Below, piece after piece: positions 7,120 through 15,451 of a stretch of DNA of 64,000 bases (its first letter is position 1; every line of letters starts with the position of its first letter). Source of the stretch: Amycolatopsis jejuensis (GTDB taxonomy: Bacteria > Actinomycetota > Actinomycetes > Mycobacteriales > Pseudonocardiaceae); assembly GCF_000717335.1 (NCBI RefSeq), contig NZ_JNYZ01000039.1, forward strand, positions 62,001 to 126,000, given 5' to 3'. The notes beneath the pieces are model-generated. The model had not been told where the DNA came from. It saw nothing but the letters and a program-made list of their open reading frames with translations, and did not search any database. Position numbers and translations under genes: made by a program.

Positions 7120-8381
7120 GCCCGCGCCCAGGGCAGGAAATCCCGGTTACGGGCGACGAGGGTGTCCGCCAGCTGGTCCGCCTTCGCGTATTGGCCTACC
7201 AGCGGATGCGCGAGCAGGGCGTCCGCGACGCGATCCCGGCCGCCCTTGATCGCAGCGTCGAGCGCCAAGTGCTCATATGCCGTGACACCCGCAATCAGCC
7301 CGGCGAATCGTGGGTCCACCGGGGACTGCGGGATTGCCTGTGCACCAGTTGAGTCCACAGTGGACAATACTTCGATCACGGCATCGTCGGGCAGGAAATC
7401 GAAGGTACCGTTGTTGCGGACATTCACCACATGCTCTTCGGCCGGACCACCTGAGGTCAGCGCGTGCACGAGTTGCACCGCAGCTTCCGAATAGTAGGCA
7501 CCACCACGCTTTTCCAGTGATTCCGGCTTGGTTACCTGCTCCGGGTCGAGGTAGATCTTCAGCAGCTCTTCTTCGACATCGCTGACGACCTCGGCGCGCG
7601 GCCGCTCGGTGAGCTGTTTCGCCACCAGTTCGTCGTGCGAGTAGTAATACTTCAGGTAATACGACGGAACCGCCTGCATCCGCCGCATCCACTCCACCGG
7701 AGCGCTGACCTCCTCGCCGACGAATTCCGCATGCTGGGCAAGCAGATCCGGCAACCGGTCGACGCCGTTCACCAGTACGCCGCGTTCCCAGCTGAGGTGA
7801 TTGAGTCCGGTGTGGACCAACCGGACGTCGCCGGTCGACGCGCCGAGCAGCTTCGCGAACTTGCGTTGCAGATTGATCGCGACGTTGCACAGGCCGACCG
7901 CGCGATGCCCTTCCTGCAACAACGCGCGGGTGACAATGCCGACCGGGTTGGTGAAATTCACGATCCACGTGTCATCGCCGACCACCTTGCGCACGCGTTC
8001 GGCAATGTCGAGCACCACCGGTACTGTGCGCAACGCTTTCGCCAGCCCGCCCGCACCGGTGGTTTCCTGGCCGATGCAACCGCAGACATGCGGAAAAGTC
8101 TCGTCCGAAGCACGGGCCTTCTGGCCGCCGACCCGCAGTTGGATGAGCACCGCCGACGCGCCGTCGACGCCTTCCTCCAGGTTGGCCGTCGTGTGCACCC
8201 GGGCCGGGTGCCCGGCATGCTCCAGAAGCCGCTGGCTGAACCCGCCGACGGCCTCGACCCGGTAGGCGTCCGGATCGATCAGCACGATCTCGTCGACGTC
8301 GAGCGAGGCCCGCCGTCCGGCGATGCCGTCGATCAGCTCCGGCGTGTAGGTGGACCCACCGCCGACCACTGCCAGTTTCAT
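7116..8381 (-). CDS. GH4 family 6-phospho-beta-glucosidase
   Basis: A 421-aa NAD+- and metal-dependent glycosidase. The Rossmann loop is at residues 5-20 (VVGGGSTYTPELIDG). Metal- and substrate-binding motifs follow: NFTNPVGIVTRAL, the GLCNVAINLQRKFAK segment with the metal-ligand Cys, TGLNHLSWERG with the conserved His, and VRNNGTFDFLPDDAVIE. GH4 enzymes cleave by an oxidation-elimination mechanism, and this branch is usually assigned to 6-phospho-beta-glucosides. The start is ATG 8381, overlapping the upstream permease by 4 nt. A perfect GTCCACAGTGGAC motif lies at 7353-7365. Confidence 0.88.
   Translation of the reverse strand: MKLAVVGGGSTYTPELIDGIAGRRASLDVDEIVLIDPDAYRVEAVGGFSQRLLEHAGHPARVHTTANLEEGVDGASAVLIQLRVGGQKARASDETFPHVCGCIGQETTGAGGLAKALRTVPVVLDIAERVRKVVGDDTWIVNFTNPVGIVTRALLQEGHRAVGLCNVAINLQRKFAKLLGASTGDVRLVHTGLNHLSWERGVLVNGVDRLPDLLAQHAEFVGEEVSAPVEWMRRMQAVPSYYLKYYYSHDELVAKQLTERPRAEVVSDVEEELLKIYLDPEQVTKPESLEKRGGAYYSEAAVQLVHALTSGGPAEEHVVNVRNNGTFDFLPDDAVIEVLSTVDSTGAQAIPQSPVDPRFAGLIAGVTAYEHLALDAAIKGGRDRVADALLAHPLVGQYAKADQLADTLVARNRDFLPWARA
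7353..7365. repeat. Dispersed 13-bp palindrome, perfect copy
   Basis: GTCCACAGTGGAC inside the GH4 gene; on the coding strand it reads TCC ACT GTG GAC (Ser-Thr-Val-Asp). One of four perfect copies in the window; see findings. Confidence 0.75.
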
Positions 8382-9259
8382 CCCTTGACTCCCGTGAACG
8401 TGATGCCCTTGACGAACGACTTCTGCGCGAACACGAACAGCACGATCACCGGCGCCATGATGAGTGCGGTGGCGGCCATCGTGAGATTCCATTCCACGTG
8501 GTGCATCCCGCGGAAGGACGCAATGGCCAGCGACAGCGGCCAGTTGTCCTTGTTCTCGCCGGTGTAGAGCAGCGGCCCGAAATAGTCGTTCCAGGTGAAG
8601 AGGAAGCAGAACATCGCGGTGGCCGCGATCCCGGGTTTCGCCATCGGGATGAGCACCCGCGTGAGTACCCGGAACTCGTTGCAGCCGTCGATCTTCGCCG
8701 CTTCCAGGTAGTCCTTCGGAATGGTGAGGAAGAACTGCCGGAGCAGGAAGATCGAAAACGCGTCGAAGAAGAAGTACGGCACGATCAGCGGCACGAGGGT
8801 GCCGGTGAAACCGAGCCGCACCCACAGGTCGTACAGCGGAACGACGGTGACCTGCGGGGGCAGCATCATCGCGACCACAGTGAGCATGAAGAACAGATTC
8901 TGGCCCCGCCACCGCAGTTTCGACAGGCCGTACGCCGCCGGGATCGCCGACACCAGCGCGCCGATCGTGGCAAGTCCCGAATACAGCAGGCTGTTGCCGA
9001 AGTACTCCAGCAGCGGCGCCCGTTTGAACACCTCGATGAAGTTCTCGAAATGCCATTCCGCCGGCCACAGACTCGACGACATCGCCTGGTCGCTCTTCAT
9101 CACCGACGTGAGGAAGACGAACAGCAGCGGCAGCATGAAGATCACGCCGAGCGCGATGCCGACCGCATGAGTGGCCACAAAGGACAGTTTCCGATCCCAC
9201 CGGCGCTTGAACTGCACCCGCGGACTGGCTGGAGGCGCGGGTGCCGAAAGCGTGGTCAT
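8378..9259 (-). CDS. Carbohydrate ABC transporter permease, MalG-like
   Basis: A 293-aa inner-membrane subunit with six predicted helices. The EAA loop that contacts the ATPase is visible (DYLEAAKIDGCNEFRVLTRVLIPMAKPG). ATG 9259 is chosen because it gives the ATGA overlap with the upstream permease and the usual short N-terminus. It forms the channel with the following permease gene. No ATP-binding subunit is encoded nearby, so a shared MsiK-type ATPase elsewhere in the genome is likely, as in many actinomycete sugar importers. Confidence 0.93.
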   Translation of the reverse strand: MTTLSAPAPPASPRVQFKRRWDRKLSFVATHAVGIALGVIFMLPLLFVFLTSVMKSDQAMSSSLWPAEWHFENFIEVFKRAPLLEYFGNSLLYSGLATIGALVSAIPAAYGLSKLRWRGQNLFFMLTVVAMMLPPQVTVVPLYDLWVRLGFTGTLVPLIVPYFFFDAFSIFLLRQFFLTIPKDYLEAAKIDGCNEFRVLTRVLIPMAKPGIAATAMFCFLFTWNDYFGPLLYTGENKDNWPLSLAIASFRGMHHVEWNLTMAATALIMAPVIVLFVFAQKSFVKGITFTGVKG

Positions 9260-10245
9260 GCGCCCTCCTCCTGATGCTGGGTCTTCCGCATCTGCCGTAC
9301 CAGAATCCACGTGAATCCCGCGGAAACGATGAACAGCAGGACGGCCATCGCGGCGGCGTAACCCATGTTGAAGTACCGGAAACCCTGTACGTACAGCCAG
9401 ATCGGATAGGTCAGGGTCGAGTTCTCCGGCGCGCCGATCAGCTTTGAGTTTCCGGCGACGTCAGCAGTACCCGCCGATGCGGACGCTGCGACAATTGCCT
9501 GCGTGAAAAACTGCAGCGCGTAGATCATCGAATTCACCACGCCGAAGAGCAACACCGGCGAGATCGACGGCAGGGTGACGTGCCAGAACCGCCGCAGCGG
9601 ACCGGCTCCGTCGAGTTCGGCGGCCTCGTACTGTTCTTGCGGGACATCGAGCAACGCGGCCAGGATGATGATCATCAGCTCGCCGGAACCCCACAACGCG
9701 AGTAAGGTAAGCGCGGGTTTCGACATCGCCGGGCTGTTGAACCACAACCCGCCGTCGACCCCCACCAGCCGCAGAAACCGGTTCACCGGACCGAAATCCG
9801 GGTTGAACACGAAAACGAACGCGAGTGTGGCGGCAGCCGGCGGCGCAAGCGCGGGCAGATAGCACAGCGTACGCACGAGACCCACACCGGATTTGAGTCG
9901 CGAGATCACCGACGCGACGCCGAGGGAGAACAGCACCCGGCACACCGTCAGTACGATCACCAGCCACAACGTGTTGTACGCAGCGGTTTTCACCAATGGT
10001 TCGCTGGTGAACATGCGGACGTAGTTGTCCAGCCCGATCCACTGTGGAGGGTTGATCAGGTCGTAGCGGGTGAACGAGTAGTACAGCGTCGCCAGCAGGG
10101 GGTAGGCGAAGAAGACGACGAATCCGAGCGTCGCCGGTGCCATGAAATAGAACACCGTGCGACGGCGCTTGGCCCGGACCGAACCCCTCCGCGCCGTTAC
10201 GGGCGCGGAGGGAGTTGCGGATTCCGGAACGGACAGCGTGGTCAT
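9256..10245 (-). CDS. Carbohydrate ABC transporter permease, MalF-like
   Basis: A 329-aa permease with about six helices after a basic N-terminal segment (RAKRRRTVFYFMAPATLGFVVFF). The EAA motif appears as EQYEAAELDGAGPLRRFWHVTLPSISP. It overlaps the solute-binding protein gene by 4 nt and the second permease by 4 nt, showing strict translational coupling. Confidence 0.93.
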   Translation of the reverse strand: MTTLSVPESATPSAPVTARRGSVRAKRRRTVFYFMAPATLGFVVFFAYPLLATLYYSFTRYDLINPPQWIGLDNYVRMFTSEPLVKTAAYNTLWLVIVLTVCRVLFSLGVASVISRLKSGVGLVRTLCYLPALAPPAAATLAFVFVFNPDFGPVNRFLRLVGVDGGLWFNSPAMSKPALTLLALWGSGELMIIILAALLDVPQEQYEAAELDGAGPLRRFWHVTLPSISPVLLFGVVNSMIYALQFFTQAIVAASASAGTADVAGNSKLIGAPENSTLTYPIWLYVQGFRYFNMGYAAAMAVLLFIVSAGFTWILVRQMRKTQHQEEGA

Positions 10246-11618
10246 CCCCCGGCGCCCTTCTGCGCCAGCGCATCGTTGACCTGCGCGTCGACCTGCTTGA
10301 GCCCGGCCGTGAGGTCAGGCACCGAACCGGCCTGCCATTTCTCGGCGAAATCGTTGACTGCCTTGAGGAACGCGTCCCCGATCGGCGTGGTCGGGTTGGC
10401 GACCAGCTTGCCGCTGCCGTAAATGTCGAGGAACGTCTTGAACTGCGGCGGCACGTCGAGCTTCGGCGAGCTGAGCGATTCCTTGGTGCTGGGCACGTTC
10501 TTCAGGCCGTTGGCCATGTCCACGAGCGTGTCGGTGTCGAGGGAGACCTGCTTGATGAGCTCCCATGCCGCACCGGGATTCTTGGCGCCCTTGGGAATGG
10601 CGATGATCGTACCGGTGGCGAATCCGCCCCCGTACTGGTTCGCCATGCTGTCGAGCACCGGCGCGGGCGCGGTTCCGTAGTCCAGCGACGGGGTCTGGTC
10701 CTTGATGAATGCGGTGCGGAACTCGCCGTCGTACATCATCGCCAGCTTGCCGGTGTGGAAACCGTGGTCCTTCGAGTACTCGTCACCGAGTCCGGCCTTG
10801 AACTTCTCGACCTTGTCGTGGCCGCCGTAGAAGTCGATCAGCTTCTTCTGGAATTCGAACATCTCCTTCCAGCCGGGGCTGGAAGCAAGCGAGGACTTGC
10901 CGTCGTCGCCGATGAACTTCGCGCCGAAGTTGGGCGCCCAGTACTGCGCCTGGTTGGCGTAGAACGGCATGGCGGGCAGGAAACCGGCGACCTTGATCGA
11001 ACCGTCGGCGTTGAACTCGGTGAGCTTTTTGGTGTCCTCGAACAGTTCCGTGGTCGTCTTCGGTGGCGACGTGATTCCCTTGGCCGCGAAGAGGGCCTTG
11101 TTGTAGTAGAGCCCGTAAACGTCGGCGAGCATCGGCATCGCACACCGCTTGCCTTGGTACGACGTATAATCCCGGACTGCCTGCGGAATCTGTTCCAGGT
11201 CGACCTTGTCCCGATCCAGGTACGGCTTCAGGTCCTGGAAACTGCCGGTGGAGCACCACGCGCCAAGATTGTCGGTGTAGAACGAAATCGCGACGTCGGG
11301 CGGATTGCCGCCGCGGATCGACTGCGTGAGCTTGTCGTCGTCCTGGTTGCCTTCGTGCTTGACGGTGATGTTGGGGTACTTGGCTTTCAGCTTGTTCAGC
11401 GCGGTGGTGACCACGCCGTATTCACGGTCGGTGAACTTGCTGTAGACGGTGATGGTGAGCTTGTCGTCCTTGTTCGGCGGCGCGGCGGCGTCGCCGGAAC
11501 CGGTGGGTGCGGCGGCACCGCACGCGGCGGTCGCCAGCAGCGCACTCGCCGCCACGGCGCTGAGCAGCAGAGACCCGCGCCTGCGCGCGAGCCCCCTGGT
11601 GCGGGTGGGAGCGGACAT
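10242..11618 (-). CDS. Sugar ABC transporter solute-binding lipoprotein
   Basis: A 458-aa family-1 extracellular solute-binding protein. The N-terminus has basic residues, a hydrophobic stretch (LLLSAVAASALLATAAC) and a lipobox-like site ending in Cys, so the mature protein should be lipid-anchored outside the membrane. ATG 11618 is preferred over 11633 because GGAGG lies 4 nt before it. Downstream of the Cys is the usual low-complexity tether, then the bilobal fold with aromatic-rich ligand-binding segments (YGLYYNKALF, QAQYWAPNFGAKF). The cargo is presumably a beta-linked oligosaccharide or glycoside, judging from the GH4 enzyme. Confidence 0.92.
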   Translation of the reverse strand: MSAPTRTRGLARRRGSLLLSAVAASALLATAACGAAAPTGSGDAAAPPNKDDKLTITVYSKFTDREYGVVTTALNKLKAKYPNITVKHEGNQDDDKLTQSIRGGNPPDVAISFYTDNLGAWCSTGSFQDLKPYLDRDKVDLEQIPQAVRDYTSYQGKRCAMPMLADVYGLYYNKALFAAKGITSPPKTTTELFEDTKKLTEFNADGSIKVAGFLPAMPFYANQAQYWAPNFGAKFIGDDGKSSLASSPGWKEMFEFQKKLIDFYGGHDKVEKFKAGLGDEYSKDHGFHTGKLAMMYDGEFRTAFIKDQTPSLDYGTAPAPVLDSMANQYGGGFATGTIIAIPKGAKNPGAAWELIKQVSLDTDTLVDMANGLKNVPSTKESLSSPKLDVPPQFKTFLDIYGSGKLVANPTTPIGDAFLKAVNDFAEKWQAGSVPDLTAGLKQVDAQVNDALAQKGAGG

Positions 11619-11642
11619 GACCCTCCTGTCCATCGGGTGGTT

Positions 11643-12872
11643 CTACTCGGTCGGGGACGGGGATTTGTCCCCCTCGGGGCGGCGGAACCCGAGGAGGGTG
11701 GGCGTGACGACGCCGAAGACGTCCTCACGGGCGGTGGCGAGCGCGGCCTGCAAGGCACCCGCGCGCACGGCGTTGCCCTGCACCGAAGCAGCGCCGACGG
11801 GTGTCCGCGGCAACACCAGATCGTGCAATTTTTCGGCGACGTTCTCCGCGAATTCGTCGCCACCCGCGCGGCTGGTGTCACCGCACAGCAGAATCAGCTG
11901 CGGGTCGGCGATCGCGACAAGGCTCGCGATTCCACTGGCGACCCGGCGGGCGAGATCGTCCATGAACCCTTGGTGCGCAATGCTTCGAGCCTTGGTGACC
12001 GCATCCCAGCCGGTGTCCGCGGAGATGCCGTGCGCCTTCGCAAGCCGGGCAATGGCAGACGAGTCGACAAGATTGCCGAATCGAGCACCGGTGGCCGGCC
12101 AGCTGTCGCCGGTGTCCACAGTGGCCGGATCGGGAACCCGCATCCAGTCGATCTCACCCCCGCCGCCGGTCGCGCCGCGCAGCAGCCGGCGGCCGATCAC
12201 CAGCGCACCACCGACCCCTTCGGACAGCCAGACGAGCACGAAATCGTCGACGCCCTGCGCGTTGCCGACGGTCATTTCCTCCACCGCAACGAGGTTTACG
12301 TCGTTCTCGATGGTCACCGCAACGCCGAGCTCGTCGCTGAGCCGCGCGGGCACGTCGAAGCCGAGCCAGCCGGGAATGTGCGGGGCCGAGGACAGCAGGC
12401 CGGTGCGCGGATCGAACGCGCCTTGCGCACCGATCACGACGTTGGCCAGGTCGTCGAGCTGCAGCCCGGCGGCCTTGGTGACGCGGCGCAACGCCTGGCC
12501 GAACGAGCCGACGACGTCCGCATCCTCGGCGACCGGCAGCTGCACGCGGTACTCGGCGAGCACCGCACCGGCGACGTCGGCGACCACGAAGTCCGCGACC
12601 TGCGGCGTGAGATCGACGGCCGCGACGTGCGCGAGGCCGCCGTTCACCGCCCACAGCTGGGCGCGCGGCCCACGCCCGCCACCGGCGTGCTCCCCGGCCT
12701 TGCCGACGAGATTGTCCTGCTCAAGACGGGTGAGCAGCTGCGCGGTAGCCGGTTTGGACAGCCCGATCGCGGCCCCGAGCTCGGCCCGCGTGAGCGGCCC
12801 GTCCCGCAGCAACGCCTCGATCGCCGCGCGGTCGTTCATCTCGCGCAACACCCGTGGACTGCCGGCTCGCAC
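11643..12872 (-). CDS. ROK-family repressor of the sugar operon, lacking the zinc motif
   Basis: A 409-aa ROK protein: an N-terminal winged helix (about 1-70, SPRVLREMNDRAAIEALLRDGPLTRAELGAAIGLSKPATAQLL is its core region) and a sugar-kinase-like ligand domain with VIENDVNLVAVEE and GVGGALVIGRRLLRGATGGGGE. The zinc-binding CxCGxxGC cluster that usually follows that segment is absent; the region reads IDWMRVPDPATVDTG. AAGGAG precedes the GTG start. It heads the six-gene operon with 24 nt to the binding-protein gene, so it probably represses its own operon until a sugar or sugar phosphate binds. Confidence 0.85.
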   Translation of the reverse strand: MRAGSPRVLREMNDRAAIEALLRDGPLTRAELGAAIGLSKPATAQLLTRLEQDNLVGKAGEHAGGGRGPRAQLWAVNGGLAHVAAVDLTPQVADFVVADVAGAVLAEYRVQLPVAEDADVVGSFGQALRRVTKAAGLQLDDLANVVIGAQGAFDPRTGLLSSAPHIPGWLGFDVPARLSDELGVAVTIENDVNLVAVEEMTVGNAQGVDDFVLVWLSEGVGGALVIGRRLLRGATGGGGEIDWMRVPDPATVDTGDSWPATGARFGNLVDSSAIARLAKAHGISADTGWDAVTKARSIAHQGFMDDLARRVASGIASLVAIADPQLILLCGDTSRAGGDEFAENVAEKLHDLVLPRTPVGAASVQGNAVRAGALQAALATAREDVFGVVTPTLLGFRRPEGDKSPSPTE

Positions 12873-12888
12873 CTGGCCGCTCCTTTAT

Positions 12889-12912
12889 TAGGAAACTTTA
12901 CAGACGGTTTCC
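12889..12912. promoter_or_regulatory. Probable ROK operator upstream of the sugar operon
   Basis: AT-rich sequence upstream of the regulator contains GGAAAC (12891-12896) and GTTTCC (12907-12912), an inverted repeat with a 10-nt centre. The left half extends to TAGGAAACTTTACA. A/T-rich GAAA/TTTC dyads of this kind are typical ROK repressor sites. It lies 17-40 nt upstream of the GTG start, where bound repressor would block initiation. The protein-site pairing is inferred. Confidence 0.55.
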
Positions 12913-13049
12913 GGCGACTGTAGTGAGCGGCGCCACAGGCGTCAATGGGCTGGGGAAACAGCGCGATAACGGCTTGCGCGCGAAAGCTGCAAAGAGTCGT
13001 CAAACATGCGCGGAGAGTGTCCAACCGAAAACGGCAAAGGACCTGGAAG

Positions 13050-13062
13050 GTCCACAGTGGAC
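13050..13062. repeat. Dispersed 13-bp palindrome, intergenic perfect copy
   Basis: GTCCACAGTGGAC lies 8 nt beyond the nudC stop codon, next to a second dyad GGACCT-gga-AGGTCC. This is the one perfect copy clearly outside coding sequence, so protein coding cannot explain it. Confidence 0.7.
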
Positions 13063-13070
13063 GCCGAGGG

Positions 13071-14066
13071 TCAGGCTTCGGCCCACGCCTTCAGCATCAC
13101 GCGGGCAATCGACGAATTCCCCGGCAGCAACAGGTTCGATGCGCCACCGGCAATCGGGGTCGCCGTGCCGAGGTTGCGGAACGCGGTCCGGACCTCCTCG
13201 CGCGACACCCACAGCGCTTCCTCGATCTCGCCGTCTGCCGGGACCAGCGGGGCATCCCGGTCGGCTCGGGCGGTGAAGCCCAGCATGATCGAGCGCGGGA
13301 ACGGCCACGGCTGGCTGCCCAGATACCGCACGTCGGTGACGTCGACGCCGACTTCCTCGCGGATTTCGCGGACGACGCAGCCCTCCAGCGACTCCCCCGC
13401 CTCCACGAAACCGGCGAGCACCGAATACCGGTCCGGCGGCCAGATCGGCTGGCGCGCGAGCAGCACGTGCGAACCGTTGACCCCGTCGGTGTCGTGGACG
13501 AGGCAGATCACCGCGGGGTCCGTGCGCGGGTATTCCTCGTGCCCCTTGGCCTCGCAGCGGCTGGCCCAGCCGAACTGGACCAGGTGGGTCGGCGAACCGT
13601 CCCGGGTGCAGAACCGCGACTGCCGCCGCCAGTTGCGGAGCGCTTGTGCGGTGGTGAAAAGCCCGGCCGACGTGTCGTCCAGCCGGTCGCCGTACCCGCG
13701 CAGCTCGACCCACACCTCGCCGTCGGCGCGCGGTACTTCCTCGACCACGCCCCAGCTTCCGGCCATCCGGACGGTGTCCGCGTCGCCCTCGGGACAGCCG
13801 GGCAGCGACCAGTACGCGGTGTCCTCCCATTCGCCGAGGAACACCGCGTCCGCGGGCGGTTCGGTGCCGAAGTCGATGGCTTTGCGGGTGGCCAGCGCCG
13901 AACTGCCCTCGGCGACCGGCGTGCGGCCGGTGTCGTCGAGCAGCACGACGCGGGCCTGCGACCAGCTGGAGACAAGCCGTTCCGGGTCTGTCCGCAGCGT
14001 CTCCTGACGGTCCACAGTGGACCGGGACAGGGTCGGCAGCGCCCCCAGTTCGAACGGAACGCTCAT
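13071..14066 (-). CDS. nudC: NAD(H) pyrophosphatase NudC
   Basis: A 331-aa Nudix hydrolase that splits NADH, and in some species removes NAD caps from RNA. The Nudix box runs GFVEAGESLEGCVVREIREE, followed by the NADH-pyrophosphatase signature SQPWPFPRS. The usual four-cysteine zinc ribbon is incomplete: FCTRDG and RCEAKG keep one Cys per pair and have Asp and Lys in place of the second. The start is ATG 14066, which overlaps the upstream M16 stop as TGATG. It is the last gene of a long overlapping run. Mycobacterial nudC is likewise beside the K+ channel and AdnAB genes (recalled). Confidence 0.92.
   Translation of the reverse strand: MSVPFELGALPTLSRSTVDRQETLRTDPERLVSSWSQARVVLLDDTGRTPVAEGSSALATRKAIDFGTEPPADAVFLGEWEDTAYWSLPGCPEGDADTVRMAGSWGVVEEVPRADGEVWVELRGYGDRLDDTSAGLFTTAQALRNWRRQSRFCTRDGSPTHLVQFGWASRCEAKGHEEYPRTDPAVICLVHDTDGVNGSHVLLARQPIWPPDRYSVLAGFVEAGESLEGCVVREIREEVGVDVTDVRYLGSQPWPFPRSIMLGFTARADRDAPLVPADGEIEEALWVSREEVRTAFRNLGTATPIAGGASNLLLPGNSSIARVMLKAWAEA
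14010..14022. repeat. Dispersed 13-bp palindrome, perfect copy
   Basis: GTCCACAGTGGAC in the 5' part of nudC, coding Ser-Thr-Val-Asp as TCC ACT GTG GAC. See findings. Confidence 0.75.
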
Positions 14067-15451
14067 CACTTGCCCGTGACCACGCCGAGAGCCGCGATCT
14101 TCGGGGCGAGCTGCTCCGCGTCGCCGACCACCACGCCGGTGAACCGGCCCGGGGCGAAGAACTCCGCCGCCGCCTCGGCGACCTGCTCCGCGGTGACCGC
14201 CGCGATCCGCTCCGGATGCTCCTGCAGCCACTCCGCACCGAGGCCGTTCGACGCCAGCGCGAGCAGCTGCCCGGCGAGCCCGGACTGCGACGACGTACCC
14301 GTGACGAGCGAGCCGATCGCGTACTGCCGCACCGATTCGACCTCCTCGGCCGACGGCGGCACGGTGGCGAGCCGGAACATCTCGTACCGAGTTTCCAGGT
14401 ACGCCGCCGCGGTGACCTCGTTGGCCGTGTCAGCGTCCACATTGACCACTGCGCTGTCGCCGGTGAACTCGAATCCCGAATGCGCCCCGTAGGTGTATCC
14501 CTTGTCCTCGCGGATGTTCTCCACGAGCCGCGACGAGAAATACCCGCCGAACGCCAGATTCGCCAGCTGCAGAGCCGGATAACGCGGATCGGTGCGCGAC
14601 ACGGTCTGTGCGGACAACCGGATCTGCGACTGCACGGCACCGGCTCGCGGGACCAGGATTACGTTGCCACCGTTCAGTTCCGGCAGCGGCGGCAGCACAA
14701 TCGCGGACCGCTCCGACGCCCAGCCGCCGAGCGCACGCTCCAATTCGGACGGTACCGCCTGCGGGTCGACATCGCCGACGACCACCAGCACGGCGCCGCG
14801 CGGCAGCACCGAAGCCGCGTGCAGCGCAGGGACCTGCTCAGGGGTCACTTCGGCCACATCGGACGCTTCGGGGACTTCGCGCGTGACGGGGTGATCGCCG
14901 TAACGGTGCTTCTGCAACGCTTCCCGCGCGATCGTGCGCGGCTGCGTACGCGACACCGCGATGCGCTCGATCAGCCGCTCGCGTTCGCGCGCGACCTCCG
15001 CCTCGCCGTACGTGGCGCCAGTGAGCACGTCGCCGAGCACGTCGAGCAGTGTGGGCAGACCGTCGGCGAGCGCACTGCCGTTGAAGAACAACCGCTCCGG
15101 GTCGACACCCGCACTGAGGTCACCGCCGATCAGCGCGACCTCGGCGTCGATCTCCACGCGGTCGCGCCGCGCGGTGCCGGTGAGCACCGTCTCCGCGAGC
15201 ACCTCCGCGGTGGCCGCGTGCAGCCGGTCCTCCCCCGCGAACGGGATCCACAGCCGCAGCTCGACCATCGGGACGCTCGCCTTGCGCACCGCGAGCACGC
15301 GCAGCCCGTTGGACAGCGTGGTGTCCACATGGGACAGCTCAGCGGCGGCGCGCTGCTGCCCGAGCACGGGAAGCGGACGCGGTCCGGCAGCGGTACGGCC
15401 GATCTCCTCGGCGCTGCGGTGTGCGGCCTTGACCTGTTCTGCCGAGGTCAC
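14066..15451 (-). CDS. M16 family peptidase, non-catalytic subunit
   Basis: A 461-aa M16 (insulinase-type) protein. It lacks the inverted zinc motif HxxEH but keeps the C-terminal R/Y pair region (SRLVENIREDKGYTYGAHSGFE) that the partner subunit supplies to the active site. This is the standard division of labour in heterodimeric M16B peptidases and mitochondrial processing peptidase. It overlaps the catalytic subunit gene by 4 nt. Substrates are unknown; relatives degrade peptides in the cytosol. Confidence 0.88.
   Translation of the reverse strand: MTSAEQVKAAHRSAEEIGRTAAGPRPLPVLGQQRAAAELSHVDTTLSNGLRVLAVRKASVPMVELRLWIPFAGEDRLHAATAEVLAETVLTGTARRDRVEIDAEVALIGGDLSAGVDPERLFFNGSALADGLPTLLDVLGDVLTGATYGEAEVARERERLIERIAVSRTQPRTIAREALQKHRYGDHPVTREVPEASDVAEVTPEQVPALHAASVLPRGAVLVVVGDVDPQAVPSELERALGGWASERSAIVLPPLPELNGGNVILVPRAGAVQSQIRLSAQTVSRTDPRYPALQLANLAFGGYFSSRLVENIREDKGYTYGAHSGFEFTGDSAVVNVDADTANEVTAAAYLETRYEMFRLATVPPSAEEVESVRQYAIGSLVTGTSSQSGLAGQLLALASNGLGAEWLQEHPERIAAVTAEQVAEAAAEFFAPGRFTGVVVGDAEQLAPKIAALGVVTGK

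Noticed and set aside
10215..12923. 902-codon open frame on the plus strand across the binding-protein and ROK genes
   Set aside because: It is the antisense shadow of two genes with clear families, is Arg/Gly/Val-rich without domains, and arises from GC-rich third positions.
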